From Hyalangium gracile (GTDB taxonomy: Bacteria; Myxococcota; Myxococcia; Myxococcales; Myxococcaceae): a stretch of DNA of 64,000 nt. The notes beneath the pieces are model-generated. The model was not told the DNA's origin and did no database searches. It saw only the letters and a list, made by a program, of their open reading frames with translations. Location: positions 150,268-214,267 of the forward strand of contig NZ_JAHXBG010000021.1 of NCBI RefSeq assembly GCF_020103725.1, given 5' to 3'. The position numbers and the translations under genes were made by a program. Positions 17,288 through 25,295 of the stretch are shown in pieces; positions within the stretch are counted from its first letter, which is position 1, and each line of letters begins with the position of its first letter.

Positions 17288-20200
17288 TCACCTCCGCGGG
17301 AGCGTGACGATGAACTCCGCGTACTCGCCCTCCCGTGTCTCGACCCGGAGGGTGCCGTTGTTGCCCTGCTCGATGATCTCCCGGCTGAGGGACAGGCCGA
17401 GCCCGGTGCCCTCGCCAGCCGGCTTCGTCGTGAAGAAGGGCTCGAAGATCCGCTGCAGCGCGGCGGCGGGGATGCCCGTGCCGTTGTCTCGGATGCGGAG
17501 CTCCACGGAGTCCCCCAGGTCGCGGCTCTTGAGCACGAGCTCGGGCACGTACCCCTGCCCGGCGCTCGCCTTACGCTTCGCGCTGACCGAGAAGCACGCG
17601 TTGTTCAGGAGGTTCAGCAGCACCTGCCCCACCTCGTGCTGGGACACCTTCACCAGGCCGAGTGAGGCGTCCAGCTCCAGCAGGAGCGTGACGGTGAAGG
17701 ACGGATCGCTGGCTCGCGCCGCCTGACAGGCCAGGCTCGCGGACTCGCGGAGGAGGAGGTTGAGGTCCGTCTCCGTCCGCTCGCTGGAGATGCCTCGGGC
17801 GTGCTGCAGCATCGAGCCGATGATGCGGGAGGCGCGGTCTCCGTGCTCGAGCACCTTGGAGAGGCTGGTCTTCATGTCCGCGCCGATGCCCTGGAGGAAC
17901 TCCGCCTGCGTCGGCTCGAGGCGCTGGGAGAGCCGCGGCAGCTCCCCGACGAGCTCATCGCACAGCTCCGCCGTGTGCTCGGAGAAGTTGAGGATGAAGT
18001 TCATCGGGTTGCGGATCTCGTGGGCAATGCCCGCGGTGAGCGAGCCGAGCGCCGCCAGCCGGCTCTGGGTGATGAGCTGGTCCTGCGTGTCTCGCAGCTC
18101 CTGGAGCGTGGCCGCCAGCGTCTCGTTCTTCTCCGTCAGCTCCCGCGTCCGCGCCTTCACCCGCTGATCCAGCGTCTCGTAGAGCACCGCGTTCTCCAGG
18201 GCGATGGCGGCCTGGGTGGCCAGCAGCTGCAGGGTGTGGGTGCGCTCCGGCGTGAACGCGCCGACCGTGAGGCTGTTCTCCAGGTAGAGGATGCCTCGCC
18301 GTCGGGCCTGTCCCACCGCTGGCAGGCAGAGCACCGAGCGCACCCGGCGCGAGGCGATGTCGGGATCTCCCCGGAAGGACGCATCCTCCAGGGCATCGTC
18401 CAGCACCACCGTCTTCCCCGTGCGCTGGACGTACTGGATGAGGCTGCGCGGGACGTCGGAGCAGCTCTCCAGGGGCACCGACTGCTGCACCTGGACGGTG
18501 TCCGCCTCCAGGGAGACGGTGGCCTCGACGAGCAGGCGCCCCTCTCGCTCGAGGATGAGGACGCCGCGACGCGCCCCCGCGTTCTCCATCCCGATGCGGA
18601 CGATGCGCTCCATCAGCCGGCCAAGGACGATCTCTCCCGAGAGCGCCTGGGCCGCCTTCATGACGGTGGCCAGATCGATGCGCTCGGCGTGCAGGCGCGA
18701 GGGGTCTACCGCCGCTCGCGCGGGGGCCTGGGACTTCGCGGCGCCGAAGAGCTCGGGATGGTCCGCCTCCAGGCTCGCGCCCTTGGTAGCCGCCCCCCAG
18801 CGGGAGTACAGGAGGTGTGACTCCAGCAGGTAGCCCCTGGCCGCCTTGGGCCGCCCCAGCTCGAGGTAGTGTCTGCCGGCCAGCTCGTTGGCGAGCGCCT
18901 CGTGATGCAGGTACCCGGCCTCCCGCGCGGAGGCAATGGCCTCCTCATACAGCCGCGACGCCGGCTCGGACTCTCCCACCAGGCGCGCATGCTCCGCCGA
19001 GATGAGCAGGAGTTCGTGCTGGTAGTTGGCGGGGCACTGCTCCGCCCACTCGCGCACCTGCTCACGGTGCGAGGCGATCTCTCGCAGCCGCTCCTGGCGC
19101 TCCGAGGGCCCGGCCTTCGCGCACCGCGCGGCGAGGATGAGCGCGCGGTATAGGAAGTGGGTGGAGTAGTGCATCGTCCGGGGGACGATCTCGCGGCGCT
19201 TGTCCGCCTCATCGCTGGCCCGGAGCGCACCCTCGAAGTCGCCCCGGAGGTAGGAGACCAGGGACAGGAGCAGGTAGTACCAGTGGATGGCGAACTCGGC
19301 GTGGAGCCGCTCGAAGCGCTGGACGACAGCCTCCTCGCGAAACTCCTCCGCCTCCTCCGGGCCCGGGCGCAGCGCGCCTCCCTGCAGGCCGCGGACGAGG
19401 TGCTGCATCACTCGCAGCGACTCATGGAGGGGGGCGTAGCCGGAGGAGCGGACGTAGTCCTGGTACAGCAACCCCGTCTCGTGGACCTCGGAGAGGGGGC
19501 TGCCCTTGATGAACCTGGCGACCCAGATCCACATCGCGGCCCACGCGCCCCACCACCGATCGCCCGAGCGCAGGGCGTACTGATAGGACTCCTCGTAGAG
19601 GGGGATGTTCGTCCCGACCGGGTTGACGAAGTGGTTGATGAAGTTGGCGAAGGTGTTGTTCACCTTCGGGATGACCAGCGGGTGCTTGAACTTCTGGCTG
19701 ACGGCCATCGCCAGCTTCCCGAAGGCGTAGGCGCGGGCGTAGTCCCCCTGCATCGCCAGCACCATGCCGTAGGCCACGTAGCCACAGGCCGAGAACTCCG
19801 AGTTACCGCTCGACAGCGAGAGCGCCGCCATGTGCAAGGCCGTCAGGTAGACCGGCATCGGCTCTCCCATCATCAGCGCGCACGTCCACGTCTCGTGGAG
19901 CAGCGCCAGGCAGCTGGCCTTCTCCGTGTCCTGCATCACCGGCAGCGCCACGAACTCCTGGAGCTCCCGCTCGCCGATGAGCCGCTGGAGCTCCGCGGTC
20001 CTGGCCTCGATCAGCGCCCCGGCTGCGTCCGGCTCCGTCGGCAGCTCGATGCCCAGGAGCCGCAGGCCCTCCCGGCCCAGCTCGAACCCCTCCTGGACCT
20101 TCGCCGAGGTCTGGAGGATGCGGCACATGAGCGGGTAGAGCTCACCGAGGTGCTCGCGGGTCTTCGCCCGCCGCGCGGCGAGCGCGAACAGCGCCTCGGC

Positions 20201-22639
20201 CCGCTCGAGGTGGCCGCAGAGGAACGAGCTCTCGATCAAGTCGCGGTGGAGGGCGAACGTGAGCTCGGAGTGGCTGTCCCAGGCATCCTCTGGGAGCAAC
20301 CGGAGGCCTTGCTGCAGGTAGCTGACGGCGGCCTCGTAGGCGGTGGTGGCCCTGGCGCGCTGAGCGGCCAGCAGGTTCATGCGGGCACAGGTGGACCGCT
20401 CCGCCGCCGAGGCCATCAGCCCGCTGCCGAGGTTGAGGTGGCTGACCAGCTCGAAGATGCGCTCGCTCTGCTGCTCCGGGGTGAGCTTCTCGAGCAGCCG
20501 CTGACCGATCCGCAGGCTGAGCGCTTCCTGCTGGTCCTCGGGAATCTGGGAGCGCGCCGCCTTCCGGACCCGATCGTGCGCAAAGCGGTAGAGGACCTGC
20601 GTCGGCTGGGGGGCGTCCTTCCGCTCTTCCCGAGCCCAGAGGTAGTACTGGGAGCTGTTGTCGTGCAGCACGAGGAGCCCATCCCGCGCCGGGTCCCAGA
20701 GCCACTGGGCGACGCTGCGGAGTGGAGCGTCGAGGATGATGGAGACGGAGCCGAGATCGAAGGTGCCGCCGAGGCTGCTGGCCAGCATGAGCGCCCGCTG
20801 CGTCTGCTCGGGGTAGCGCTTGATCTTCTTCACCATGAGCTCGACGACGTTCTCGCTGACCCCGAGGCGCTGAAGCCGCCCGAGGTTCCACGTCCAGCGC
20901 CGCTCCTGGGAGTCGAAGCGCAGGAGCCCGTCCTGGTACAGGGTGTCGAAGAGCTGGGTGATGAAGAAGGGGTTGCCGCCCGTCTTCTCCAGGACGAGCT
21001 CGGCCAGCGGCTGGCCCACGGCCACCGGGCAGCCCAGGGTGTCCGTCACCATCGTCACCACCTGCTCCAGGTGGAGAGGCCCCATGGAGATCCGCGTGGG
21101 CGGCGGCGTGCGCTGCTCCAGCTCGGCGAGCGCGAGCGCCAGCGGATCCGTCGGAAGGACTTCGTCGTCACGGCAGGCGCCGACGATCAGCAGATGCGAG
21201 GCGGACGGGCTCGTGGCGAGCTGGGTGAGGAAGCGCAGGGAGGCGGGCTCGAGCCACTGCAGATCATCCAGGAAGATGACCAGCGGGTGCGCCACCGTGG
21301 CGAACGCCAGCAGGAACTGAGTGAGGGCGGCCTCGAACCGGCTGTGCGTCTCCGCCGCGGGAAGCGCGGGCAGGAGGGGCTGCTCTCCCAGGACGTACAC
21401 GAGCTCGGGGACCCGCTCGATGAGCAGCTGCCCGTTGCCGTTCACCGCGTCGCGCAGGACGGAGCGCCACTGCTCCAGTCGCGCCTCGCTCTCGGTGAGC
21501 AGCTGGCGCGCCAGCTCCTCGAGCACCTGGGTGAAGATGGACAGCGGCGTCTGCCCTACCTGATCGCACTTGCCGGTGGCGAAGTAGCCGCGCCGCGCCG
21601 CGATGGGCTTGTGGATCTCCCGCACGACGACGGACTTGCCCACCCCGGAGGGGCCTCCGACGATGAGCAGCTCGACGCGGCCCGCGGCGGCCCGCTCGAA
21701 GGCGGCCATGAGCGTGGCCAGGGCCTCCTCGCGGCCATAGAGCTTCTCGGAGATGTGCAGCGTCCGGCGGACATCCTGCTGGCCTGGCGGAAAGGGGGCG
21801 ATGTGGCCGGTGGCCTCCAGCTGGCGCGCGCACTCGGAGAGATCCGCCAGCAGCCCTTCGGCGCTCTGGTAGCGGTCCTCCGCGTTCTTCTCCAGGAGCT
21901 TGCAGAGGATGGCGGAGAGCGGCTCGGGGATGGAGGGCCGCCGCAGGTGCGGAGGCTGGGGCGGCCGGGCGATGTGACAGGAGATGAGCTCCACGGCCTC
22001 CTGCGTGTCGAAGGGCGGAGTGCCCACCAGCAGGTGATAGAAGGTCGCTCCCAGCGCATAGAGGTCCGCGCGATGATCGATGGCGCGGTTCATCCGGCCC
22101 GTCTGCTCCGGGGAGATGTAGGCCAGCGTTCCCTCGATGAGCGCGGACGTCCGGAACTCCTGCCGCTCCCGGGTGAGGATGGAGGCCAGGGCGAAGTTCC
22201 CCAGCTTCACCTGCCGGGAATGCGGGTTGTAGAAGACGTTGGCGGGGCAGATGTCCTTGTGGATGATTTCGTGCCGGTGAAGGGACTCCACGGCACGGGT
22301 GAGTGCCTGCGCCACTTCCAGGAAGCGCCCCACCTCGAATGGCCCGTGCGTGGCCAGATGGTCAGCCAGCGAGATCGCCCCAAAGTCTTCCAGGACGAGC
22401 GTGCACGAGCGCCCATGAGGGACGAGCGCGAGGTGCTGGACGATTCCCTCCACCTCCAGCTTGCGGCCGATCTCGTGCTCGCGCTCGAGCAGCGCCAGCT
22501 CCGCCGGCAGGGGATAGGGAGCGACCGGCGTCTTGAGGATGACGAAGCAGCCCTCCCGCTCCGAGTAGGCGCGGTGGATGACCGACCCTGAGCCCTGGTG
22601 CAACTTCTCCTCGATACGGTATCCAGGGATGGCCTGCAT
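17288..22639 (-). CDS. Giant hybrid: Ser/Thr-kinase-like + AAA ATPase + TPR region + GAF + histidine kinase
   Basis: 1,783 residues from ATG 22639 (MQAIPGYRIEEKL); upstream in-frame starts at 22675 and 22804 would add up to 55 residues. A kinase-like domain (1-280) has Lys in 'VILKT', a HKD motif (Asp129, where HRD is usual) and 'SPEQTGRMN', but 'LGNFALA' replaces DFG, putting Asn148 at the magnesium-binding Asp. An ATPase domain follows with Walker A 'GGPSGVGKS' (about 330) and Walker B 'VIFLDDLQW' (about 455). Long helical TPR-like repeats (about 700-1280), a GAF domain (about 1315-1480), HisKA with phospho-acceptor His1540 ('GIAHEIRNPM') and HATPase ('DNGTGI', 'GTGLGLSLS') complete it. This architecture belongs to the family of multi-domain sensor kinases found in myxobacteria and cyanobacteria. 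The kinase-like domain may bind ATP or partners without catalysis. Confidence 0.92.
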   Translation of the reverse strand: MQAIPGYRIEEKLHQGSGSVIHRAYSEREGCFVILKTPVAPYPLPAELALLEREHEIGRKLEVEGIVQHLALVPHGRSCTLVLEDFGAISLADHLATHGPFEVGRFLEVAQALTRAVESLHRHEIIHKDICPANVFYNPHSRQVKLGNFALASILTRERQEFRTSALIEGTLAYISPEQTGRMNRAIDHRADLYALGATFYHLLVGTPPFDTQEAVELISCHIARPPQPPHLRRPSIPEPLSAILCKLLEKNAEDRYQSAEGLLADLSECARQLEATGHIAPFPPGQQDVRRTLHISEKLYGREEALATLMAAFERAAAGRVELLIVGGPSGVGKSVVVREIHKPIAARRGYFATGKCDQVGQTPLSIFTQVLEELARQLLTESEARLEQWRSVLRDAVNGNGQLLIERVPELVYVLGEQPLLPALPAAETHSRFEAALTQFLLAFATVAHPLVIFLDDLQWLEPASLRFLTQLATSPSASHLLIVGACRDDEVLPTDPLALALAELEQRTPPPTRISMGPLHLEQVVTMVTDTLGCPVAVGQPLAELVLEKTGGNPFFITQLFDTLYQDGLLRFDSQERRWTWNLGRLQRLGVSENVVELMVKKIKRYPEQTQRALMLASSLGGTFDLGSVSIILDAPLRSVAQWLWDPARDGLLVLHDNSSQYYLWAREERKDAPQPTQVLYRFAHDRVRKAARSQIPEDQQEALSLRIGQRLLEKLTPEQQSERIFELVSHLNLGSGLMASAAERSTCARMNLLAAQRARATTAYEAAVSYLQQGLRLLPEDAWDSHSELTFALHRDLIESSFLCGHLERAEALFALAARRAKTREHLGELYPLMCRILQTSAKVQEGFELGREGLRLLGIELPTEPDAAGALIEARTAELQRLIGERELQEFVALPVMQDTEKASCLALLHETWTCALMMGEPMPVYLTALHMAALSLSSGNSEFSACGYVAYGMVLAMQGDYARAYAFGKLAMAVSQKFKHPLVIPKVNNTFANFINHFVNPVGTNIPLYEESYQYALRSGDRWWGAWAAMWIWVARFIKGSPLSEVHETGLLYQDYVRSSGYAPLHESLRVMQHLVRGLQGGALRPGPEEAEEFREEAVVQRFERLHAEFAIHWYYLLLSLVSYLRGDFEGALRASDEADKRREIVPRTMHYSTHFLYRALILAARCAKAGPSERQERLREIASHREQVREWAEQCPANYQHELLLISAEHARLVGESEPASRLYEEAIASAREAGYLHHEALANELAGRHYLELGRPKAARGYLLESHLLYSRWGAATKGASLEADHPELFGAAKSQAPARAAVDPSRLHAERIDLATVMKAAQALSGEIVLGRLMERIVRIGMENAGARRGVLILEREGRLLVEATVSLEADTVQVQQSVPLESCSDVPRSLIQYVQRTGKTVVLDDALEDASFRGDPDIASRRVRSVLCLPAVGQARRRGILYLENSLTVGAFTPERTHTLQLLATQAAIALENAVLYETLDQRVKARTRELTEKNETLAATLQELRDTQDQLITQSRLAALGSLTAGIAHEIRNPMNFILNFSEHTAELCDELVGELPRLSQRLEPTQAEFLQGIGADMKTSLSKVLEHGDRASRIIGSMLQHARGISSERTETDLNLLLRESASLACQAARASDPSFTVTLLLELDASLGLVKVSQHEVGQVLLNLLNNACFSVSAKRKASAGQGYVPELVLKSRDLGDSVELRIRDNGTGIPAAALQRIFEPFFTTKPAGEGTGLGLSLSREIIEQGNNGTLRVETREGEYAEFIVTLPRR

Positions 22640-22923
22640 GCGGCTGGAGATGGCTCCTGCGGTGGGGGGCGCCATCCTACAGCGTGATGAAGCCTCCAGG
22701 GGCAGGCTCCCCAGCGAGGAAGCAGCCTCGCCGTCATGCGCCGCCAGTGTGCCCTGAGAGGGTTTAAGGGACTCCGGATGCCGACGGGATGCGCCGCGCA
22801 TCACGGGCCTCGGGAGCCATTCTGGGATGTGGGAACGGGCATGGCTCCTCCACTTGGGGATCGCTCCACCCTACGCGCGATGACGCCCCCCGCCCTGTGA
22901 GCCCGTTCACAGGACCTTGATGA

Positions 22924-23109
22924 AAATCTTCACCGGGAGAGCATCAGGTCAGCTGGCCAGCGCCTGGGCCCACGGTTGGGGATCCACAGGTCGCGGTCGA
23001 GTTCGAGGCCACCTCGCGTGACGTCATCGACTCGATGCGCATCGAGGAGAAGATGACCACCGGCCAGATGGCGAAGCGCTCCGAGGAGGCCCGGCGCGCC
23101 GCGAACTGA
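22924..23109 (+). pseudogene. 3' remnant of an unidentified gene in the 22640-23279 gap
   Basis: The 640 bp between the hybrid kinase and the next gene lacks a full gene. One frame from a stop at 22921 to a TGA at 23107 reads like coding sequence ('PQVAVEFEATSRDVIDSMR', then 'EEKMTTGQMAKRSEEARR') with amphipathic, charged composition and GC-rich third positions. It has no usable start before an internal ATG. I take it as the C-terminal tail of a lost gene. The family is not recognised, and it could still be a non-coding coincidence. Confidence 0.35.
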
Positions 23110-23279
23110 GGACTGGGGCGGAGAGGCTGCTGGACCGCGACGGGGGGGATTCCGTGGTCAGCACGGCTACCCTCTCCCACACCTGGGAGGAGCGGATCTT
23201 TTTTGCGACTGCCGGCGGCGAGAACTGTCTCTCCCGTGAGGCTTCAAAAAAGGTCCCTTTCCTACCAGGAGGAATCCCC

Positions 23280-24743
23280 GTGTCCCTCAAGAGCGTCTCC
23301 TACAAGCCCCCGGTGCGGCCGTCTGCTCCTCCCTCCGCTCCGGCTGCACCGGCGGCGAGCGCGCCCCCGACGAGCGCCGCGTCTCCCGCGAGCACCTTCA
23401 CGGCCACGCGCTTCGAGCCGCCCGCCCGTCGCCCCATGTCGCCGGACGGCACGTCGAGCACCCTGCGAAACGAGGTGCTCGGGGATGGGAAGGCCAACTG
23501 CCTGGAGAAGGCCAGCAACCTGGCGCGTCCAAACGACACGGTGGTGCTCTTCCGGGACGCGAATGATCCCGTCGGCCACGCCGTGGTGCAGCGCCCCGAT
23601 GGCAGCGTGGTGGATCCGAACAATCCGAGCATCACCTACCCCGATCTCGGCAGCTGGCAGGCCTCCCACCCGGAGTACAACTCGCCCGCGAAGGTGCCGG
23701 CCTCGGCCCTGAAGCAGGTGCTGTCGCTGCCTCCCGGGCCGAAGCGCGATGCGGCCATCTCCGCGCTCGGTCTGTCGGGCGTGGCCAACCGCCAGGTCGC
23801 CGACGGCCCGCTGCCCTCGGGGGTGCGGGTGGACGCCAGTGACGGCCTCAGGCTCCGCGAGGGCGCGGGCACGAACACCAAGGAGCAGCGGATGCTGACG
23901 AACGGCACCGAGCTCACCGTGCTGGGCAGCCATGAGACCCAAACCGACTGGCTCTTCGTGCAGACCAGCGATGGGCTCACGGGCTACGTGCACCAGGGCT
24001 ACGTCCAGCCCACGGACGGGCAGAGCTACCCGGGCATCGGCGATCTGGGCGACTCGCGCCAGGCCCAGGGCGGCGGCACGGTGGGCGGCTCGACGCCTCC
24101 TCCCTCCGGCCCGGCGGGGGGCTTCCAGTCGGGCTCGGTGGGCGTGTCTCCCAGCGTCACGCTGGGCACCGTCACCGAGGGGCGCACGCAGGAGAACCTC
24201 GATGCGCGTACGCCGCACTTCTCCCAGGGAGACCCGCTCTACTCCGCCAGCACCATCCCAGCCTGGGGTGGAACCGCCAGCATCAAGGACGCGGGCTGCC
24301 TCATCACCTGCAAGGCCATGGCGATCAGCGCCTACCAGAATGGCGATGGGCAGCCGATGGTGAGCCCGGGAGACCTGGCCGACACCTCCAACAGCGCCGC
24401 GGTGACGGTGGGTGACCGCACCTTCGTCCAGCACAGCCCCGCGTTCGGTCAGGGGGCCATCGATCGCGCGCTCGAGCAGGGGCTGCCGGTGGCCGTGCGC
24501 CTGGACGGGCCGTACGGCGAGCACTGGGTGCTCATCACCGGCAAGAACACCGACGGTACCTACACGGCGCGTGATCCGGGCTTCCGCGCGAACGCGGGCA
24601 CCAACGACAGCTGCCAGGACATCTCCCTCACCTGGAACGGGACGACGCTCACGGGCCAGGCGCCTTTCGGCAAGGGCGCCTACACGGCGAACACCTCGGT
24701 GAACATGCACATCTACGCGCCCGAGGGGGCGTATACGCCCTGA
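23280..24743 (+). CDS. SH3-domain protein with two candidate papain/C39-type cysteine-peptidase domains
   Basis: 487 residues from GTG 23280, with AGGAGG 7 nt upstream. There is no classical signal peptide; the first ~55 residues are Pro/Ala/Ser-rich. Residues 60-165 contain 'GKANCLEKA' (Cys74), 'VGHAVV' (His100) and 'VVDPNN' (Asp112), the order and spacing of a small papain-like triad. A bacterial SH3 domain follows (about 185-255, 'LRLREGAG', 'GYVHQGYVQP'). The C-terminal domain (about 310-487) is C39-like with Cys340 ('DAGCLIT'), His415 ('GEHWVLI') and Asp432 ('ARDPGF'). A role as a secreted peptidase or toxin acting on peptides or cell walls is plausible. It is convergent with the 71-residue protein across a shared terminator. 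Confidence 0.78.
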   Translation: MSLKSVSYKPPVRPSAPPSAPAAPAASAPPTSAASPASTFTATRFEPPARRPMSPDGTSSTLRNEVLGDGKANCLEKASNLARPNDTVVLFRDANDPVGHAVVQRPDGSVVDPNNPSITYPDLGSWQASHPEYNSPAKVPASALKQVLSLPPGPKRDAAISALGLSGVANRQVADGPLPSGVRVDASDGLRLREGAGTNTKEQRMLTNGTELTVLGSHETQTDWLFVQTSDGLTGYVHQGYVQPTDGQSYPGIGDLGDSRQAQGGGTVGGSTPPPSGPAGGFQSGSVGVSPSVTLGTVTEGRTQENLDARTPHFSQGDPLYSASTIPAWGGTASIKDAGCLITCKAMAISAYQNGDGQPMVSPGDLADTSNSAAVTVGDRTFVQHSPAFGQGAIDRALEQGLPVAVRLDGPYGEHWVLITGKNTDGTYTARDPGFRANAGTNDSCQDISLTWNGTTLTGQAPFGKGAYTANTSVNMHIYAPEGAYTP

Positions 24744-24756
24744 GTAGCCTCGACTT

Positions 24757-24797
24757 CGAGACGAGGCCGCCCGAGCTTGCGCCGGGCGGCTGTCTCG
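24757..24797. terminator. Bidirectional terminator hairpin between convergent genes
   Basis: An outer stem CGAGAC (24757-24762) pairs with GTCTCG (24792-24797). An inner stem GCCGCCCG pairs with CGGGCGGC around a loop of about 9 nt. It lies exactly between the two convergent stop codons. Neither side has a U tract, as is usual in high-GC genomes. Confidence 0.6.
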
Positions 24798-24806
24798 AGG
24801 CCGTGA

Positions 24807-25022
24807 TCAACGCATGTTGTTGATGATGGCCATGCTCATGTCGTTGAGCTTCTTCATGATGTTGCTGATGAGGCTGACGGCCTGCTGCTCCTTGTCGAGC
24901 TGCATCTGAGCCGCCATCATTCTCTGCTGGTCCGGGGGAAGCCCGGCGAGAACGTCGAGCTGAGACTGCGACAGTCCCGGGGTGCCAGCGGCGGCCTTGA
25001 ACGCGGAATCAATGGTAGACAT
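24807..25022 (-). CDS. Small helical protein (71 residues), function unknown
   Basis: The start at 25022 is supported by GGAGG 6 nt upstream. The sequence is mostly alpha-helical: a first helix (about 18-32), a Pro turn ('GLPPDQQR'), then a long amphipathic Met/Gln/Ile-rich helix to the end ('QQAVSLISNIMKKLNDMSM', 'IINNM'). There is no Cys, no signal peptide and no membrane segment. The size and helix-turn-helix hairpin recall secreted hairpin proteins (WXG100 or type III needle subunits), but the WXG motif is absent and no secretion genes are nearby, so I assign no function. A perfect 10-bp hairpin sits just upstream of its ribosome-binding site. Confidence 0.7.
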   Translation of the reverse strand: MSTIDSAFKAAAGTPGLSQSQLDVLAGLPPDQQRMMAAQMQLDKEQQAVSLISNIMKKLNDMSMAIINNMR

Positions 25023-25036
25023 GTGGAGCCTCCTGC

Positions 25037-25062
25037 CGCGACAGGGTGGATTCCCTGTCGCG
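25037..25062 (-). promoter_or_regulatory. Perfect 10-bp hairpin in the leader of the 71-residue protein gene
   Basis: CGCGACAGGG (25037-25046) and CCCTGTCGCG (25053-25062) form a perfect stem with a 6-nt loop. In the minus-strand transcript the hairpin ends a few bases before the GGAGG of the gene starting at 25022. It may control translation or mRNA stability, or be a DNA operator. Confidence 0.5.
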
Positions 25063-25123
25063 TTGCAGAGAGGTACCGGAGCACCAGCGAAACCTCTGTA
25101 CCGCTGGGGAAGTAGGCTCGCCG

Positions 25124-25277
25124 TCAACGCGGCGAGGACTCACTGGAAGCGGTCAGCTCGTTCCAGCGGGCAACGGTCAGCTCGGTGTAGCGGGCCTTGT
25201 CCAGGCCGTAGGAGCTCCCTCATCTCCGGCTCCATCCGTCCGCTGCCCTGCTCCTGGATGAACGCGCGACGAACCAT
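25124..25277 (-). pseudogene. Small gene broken by one frameshift
   Basis: An ATG at 25277 has a strong GGAGG 7 nt upstream and encodes 'MVRRAFIQEQGSGRMEPEM' before the frame turns into unlikely sequence ending at 25140. A one-base shift near 25210 continues as 'YGLDKARYTELTVARWNEL' and stops at 25124. Together they would make a protein of about 52 residues. The family is not recognised. The strong ribosome-binding site and two protein-like halves argue for a recently disrupted small gene. Confidence 0.5.
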
Positions 25278-25295
25278 CGAAGACCTCCACTTCAC

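Noticed and set aside
19157..22591. A 1,144-codon open frame on the plus strand
   Set aside because: It is antisense to the hybrid kinase and is rich in Arg/Gly/Leu/Glu with no domains. Long antisense frames are expected at this GC content, and the minus-strand protein has clear motifs throughout.
24807..25022. Type III secretion needle subunit or WXG100 protein
   Set aside because: Size and helices are similar, but there is no W-x-G motif or needle signature, and no secretion genes are present.
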